Origin: Bifidobacterium angulatum DSM 20098 = JCM 7096
GTDB lineage: Bacteria > Actinomycetota > Actinomycetes > Actinomycetales > Bifidobacteriaceae
Length of the DNA: 64,000 bases
Reading direction: 5' to 3'
Assembly: GCF_001025155.1 (NCBI RefSeq)
Contig: NZ_AP012322.1
Span: 1,736,001 to 1,800,000, forward strand
The notes under the pieces were generated by a model. The model ran no database searches, was not told where the DNA came from, and worked only from the letters and a program-made list of their open reading frames with translations. Within the stretch, counting starts at the first letter, position 1; every line of letters starts with the position of its first letter. Positions 62,022-64,000 of this stretch are shown here, piece by piece. Made by a program: the position numbers and the translations under genes.

Positions 62022-63536
62022 TCATTTGGTCTTGCGCAACGCCTCTTTCAGGTCACGATTCTCAAAACGCTCGTGCAGCAGACAGTACCCGCCGAACACC
62101 ACCAGCCAGACCACGCCGGCGATCGCAGAACCGCGCGTATCGGCCGAGAGGAACAGCGTGACGTACACGAGCACGAAGAATACGATCGCAATCCAATCCG
62201 TCACCTTCCATGCCGGCATCAGGAAGCCGTCCGCAATGAAGTCGGCACTCTTGCAGTAGCCGCGATGCGCGAACATCGTGAGCACGTAGATGAAGATCAC
62301 CACGGCGCTGGCGGCGGACGAGAACAGCACGAACGCGCTGGAAATGCTCGGAATCATATTGATGATCGGCGACAGCAGAATCATGCAGCCGGACACCACG
62401 ATCGCCTTGGCCGGCACCTTGCGGTCGGAGACCTCGGCAAGACCGCGCATGGCCGGCGCATCGGAATCCTGCGCCAACTGGTACAGGTGTCGGCCTGCCG
62501 AATACAGCAGCGAGTTGAGCGACGAGGCGGCGGCGGTGATCACCACGAAGAACACCAGCGCGGCGGCCCAGTCAAGACCCGCGTATTTGAACACCATGAT
62601 GAACGGGGACGGGTAGGAGCCGTCGGAATTCGGCTTGAAGTTACGCCACGGCACGATCGCCATGATGGCGACCAGCGCACCCACATAGAAGATCAGAATA
62701 CGCATGATGATCTCGTTGATGGCCTTGGGCAGCACCTTGCGCGGATTCTGCGTTTCGGAGACGGTCACGCCCACGAATTCGATAAGCAGGTAGGCGAAGA
62801 ACACCATCTGGAAGCTCATGAAGAAGTTCATCCAACCGTTCGGCGCGATGGCGAATCCGTCGATCAGATTCTTCAATGAGACCGAGGCGCCGGGAATGGC
62901 ACCGTCCACGCCGTCGATGCTGGTAGCCGGGTAGTGGAAGCCGACGATCAGCATGACCACTGCGGTGGCGATAAGGCCCACGATCAACGTGATCTTGATC
63001 ATGGAGAACCAGAATTCCGCCTCGCCGAACACTTTTACGGCGATGAGGTTGATGGCGGTCAACACCACCAGGAAGCATAGTTCGATCAGCCATTTCCAAC
63101 CGTGGAGCTCTATGCCGAACATGCGGAAGAACGTGACGAAATACGTACTGACCGCGGTGATTTCCGTCATGCCGGTCAGGATGAGCACGATCCAGTACGT
63201 CCAACCGGCGAACTTGCCCCACGCGCGGCCGAGATAGCGCCCGATGAAGTTGATGAAGGTATGCTGGCTGGGGTCGCGGTACATCATTTCGCCGATGGCG
63301 CGCATGAGCAGGAACATGATGAGCCCGACGCCGATGTATACGAAGATGATGCTGGGGCCGGTCAGGGCGATGGATTTGCCGGAACCGAGAAACAGACCGG
63401 TGCCGATAGTGCCGCCGATGGCGATGAACTGTACATGGCGGTTCGTCAGGCCACGAGACATTTCATTGCCCTCGTCGAGGTGTTCAAGGGATTTCAAATC
63501 GGCCGATGAGCCGTTATCGCTGTTCTGAGCTGTCAT
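62022..63536 (-). CDS. amino-acid permease (APC/AAT family)
   Basis: 504 aa, 12 helices: RHVQFIAIGGTIGTGLFLGSGKSIALTGPS at the start, EFVGVTVSETQNPRKVLPKA in helix 6-7. It resembles D-serine/D-alanine/glycine or lysine-type permeases of the AAT group; specificity is not decided. It is a distant paralogue of the permease at 50684. The ATG at 63536 is the family-like start. Confidence 0.88.
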   Translation of the reverse strand: MTAQNSDNGSSADLKSLEHLDEGNEMSRGLTNRHVQFIAIGGTIGTGLFLGSGKSIALTGPSIIFVYIGVGLIMFLLMRAIGEMMYRDPSQHTFINFIGRYLGRAWGKFAGWTYWIVLILTGMTEITAVSTYFVTFFRMFGIELHGWKWLIELCFLVVLTAINLIAVKVFGEAEFWFSMIKITLIVGLIATAVVMLIVGFHYPATSIDGVDGAIPGASVSLKNLIDGFAIAPNGWMNFFMSFQMVFFAYLLIEFVGVTVSETQNPRKVLPKAINEIIMRILIFYVGALVAIMAIVPWRNFKPNSDGSYPSPFIMVFKYAGLDWAAALVFFVVITAAASSLNSLLYSAGRHLYQLAQDSDAPAMRGLAEVSDRKVPAKAIVVSGCMILLSPIINMIPSISSAFVLFSSAASAVVIFIYVLTMFAHRGYCKSADFIADGFLMPAWKVTDWIAIVFFVLVYVTLFLSADTRGSAIAGVVWLVVFGGYCLLHERFENRDLKEALRKTK

Positions 63537-63634
63537 AATGGGGCTTAGTTTACTCGGCGGCTGGAAACGTTCACGTTACCGTTTACCCGCAGGCAAATCG
63601 CGGGTGCTGGATGCTCGGGTTGATTGGAGATGGG

Positions 63635-64000
63635 ATGGAACGCAGCAGAACGACCGACATGTGCACTCTGGCATTCCCTCAGGCATTAGGCACCGGCATC
63701 GTGGTGCAAGTCCAACTTCGAATGACCGATTCGGCAGAATCGGACAACCAGCATGCCAATCTCACCTCTCAGATGACCGATTCGGCAGAATCGGACATGC
63801 GGGAGGCTGTCGCGGCATTGCTGCGCACGTATGAGCACACGCTGTCGCGCTTTCGTGAGGATTCGCTGGTTGCGGCCATGCGCCGGGCCACCCATGGTGG
63901 TTCTTTTGATTTTCCGGATTGGGCGGGCGGTCTGTTCGACTTGTACGATGCGCTGCATGAGGCGAGCGATGGCGCGATCGACCCGTGCGTGGGCGAGGAT
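63635..64000 (+). CDS. apbE: FAD:protein FMN transferase ApbE (5' part, cut by window end)
   Basis: Reads open to the window edge (122 codons). Family motifs: FPQALGTGIVVQV near the start, LSRFREDSLVA and LHEASDGAIDPCVG (compare SGGAFDPTVG). It transfers FMN to Ser/Thr of D-x-x-x-G-A-S/T motifs, such as that of the lipoprotein at 30274. Residues 30-54 hold two in-frame copies of a palindromic repeat (each MTDSAESD) that are not part of the family. GGAG precedes the ATG at 63635; 63659 is possible. Confidence 0.85.
   Translation, partial: MERSRTTDMCTLAFPQALGTGIVVQVQLRMTDSAESDNQHANLTSQMTDSAESDMREAVAALLRTYEHTLSRFREDSLVAAMRRATHGGSFDFPDWAGGLFDLYDALHEASDGAIDPCVGED
63722..63797 (+). repeat. two identical 25-bp palindromic repeats inside apbE
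   Basis: 63722-63746 and 63773-63797 are identical (core GATTCGGCAGAATCGGAC) and start in the same codon phase, each encoding MTDSAESD. A copy with one mismatch is at 14301. Confidence 0.92.

Overview
The window reads as the chromosome of a Bifidobacterium (high-GC actinobacterium). The evidence is the GC content near 60%, the gene set (class C sortase pili, MurT/GatD, a C69 dipeptidase, an FTR1/P19 iron locus, thiSFG behind a TPP riboswitch) and the gene order. The species cannot be named from sequence alone. No CRISPR array, prophage, intact insertion sequence or rRNA operon was seen.

Layout. 0-16 kb is mostly housekeeping on the minus strand: a NUDIX/phosphatase fusion and a hypothetical protein (plus strand), an orphan sortase-signal fragment, ubiB with a phasin-like partner, gatD-murT-dnaB, a DnaA-box cluster upstream of dnaB, the nitrogen operon amtB-glnB-glnD, ftsY, and a two-gene DUF2089/small-membrane-protein module. 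A TetR regulator and a family 2 glycosyltransferase follow. 16-24 kb carries dipeptidase pepD, tRNA-Lys, a repeat-rich surface protein, an aminotransferase and a CmpB-type membrane protein. 24-30 kb holds two overlapping YhgE/Pip membrane proteins and a TetR gene, with a perfect palindromic operator in front of them. 30-38.4 kb is an iron-uptake operon on the minus strand: FTR1 permease, P19 lipoprotein, DUF2318 Fe-S membrane protein, two FtsX-type permeases, an ABC ATPase and an FMN-binding lipoprotein. The ApbE gene that begins at 63.6 kb may supply flavinylation for the last of these.

40.6-48.6 kb is a sortase-dependent pilus island: HTH regulator, class C sortase, VWA-containing tip adhesin, major pilin, then a second HTH regulator paralogous to the first. 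Each regulator has a poly-C (poly-G on the coding strand) tract about 171-175 nt before its start codon, which suggests phase-variable control. 48.8-64 kb contains a CPA2 antiporter, two amino-acid permeases, prs, a heterodimeric ABC exporter under a MarR regulator with recognisable operators, an aldo/keto reductase, thiSFG and the start of apbE.

Intergenic regions carry families of short palindromic elements and several gene remnants (tails of an ABC exporter, ThiF, an FtsX permease and an AGE epimerase, and the head of an ApbE). One small palindromic element also occurs inside reading frames, where it encodes S-D-x-A-E-S-D.
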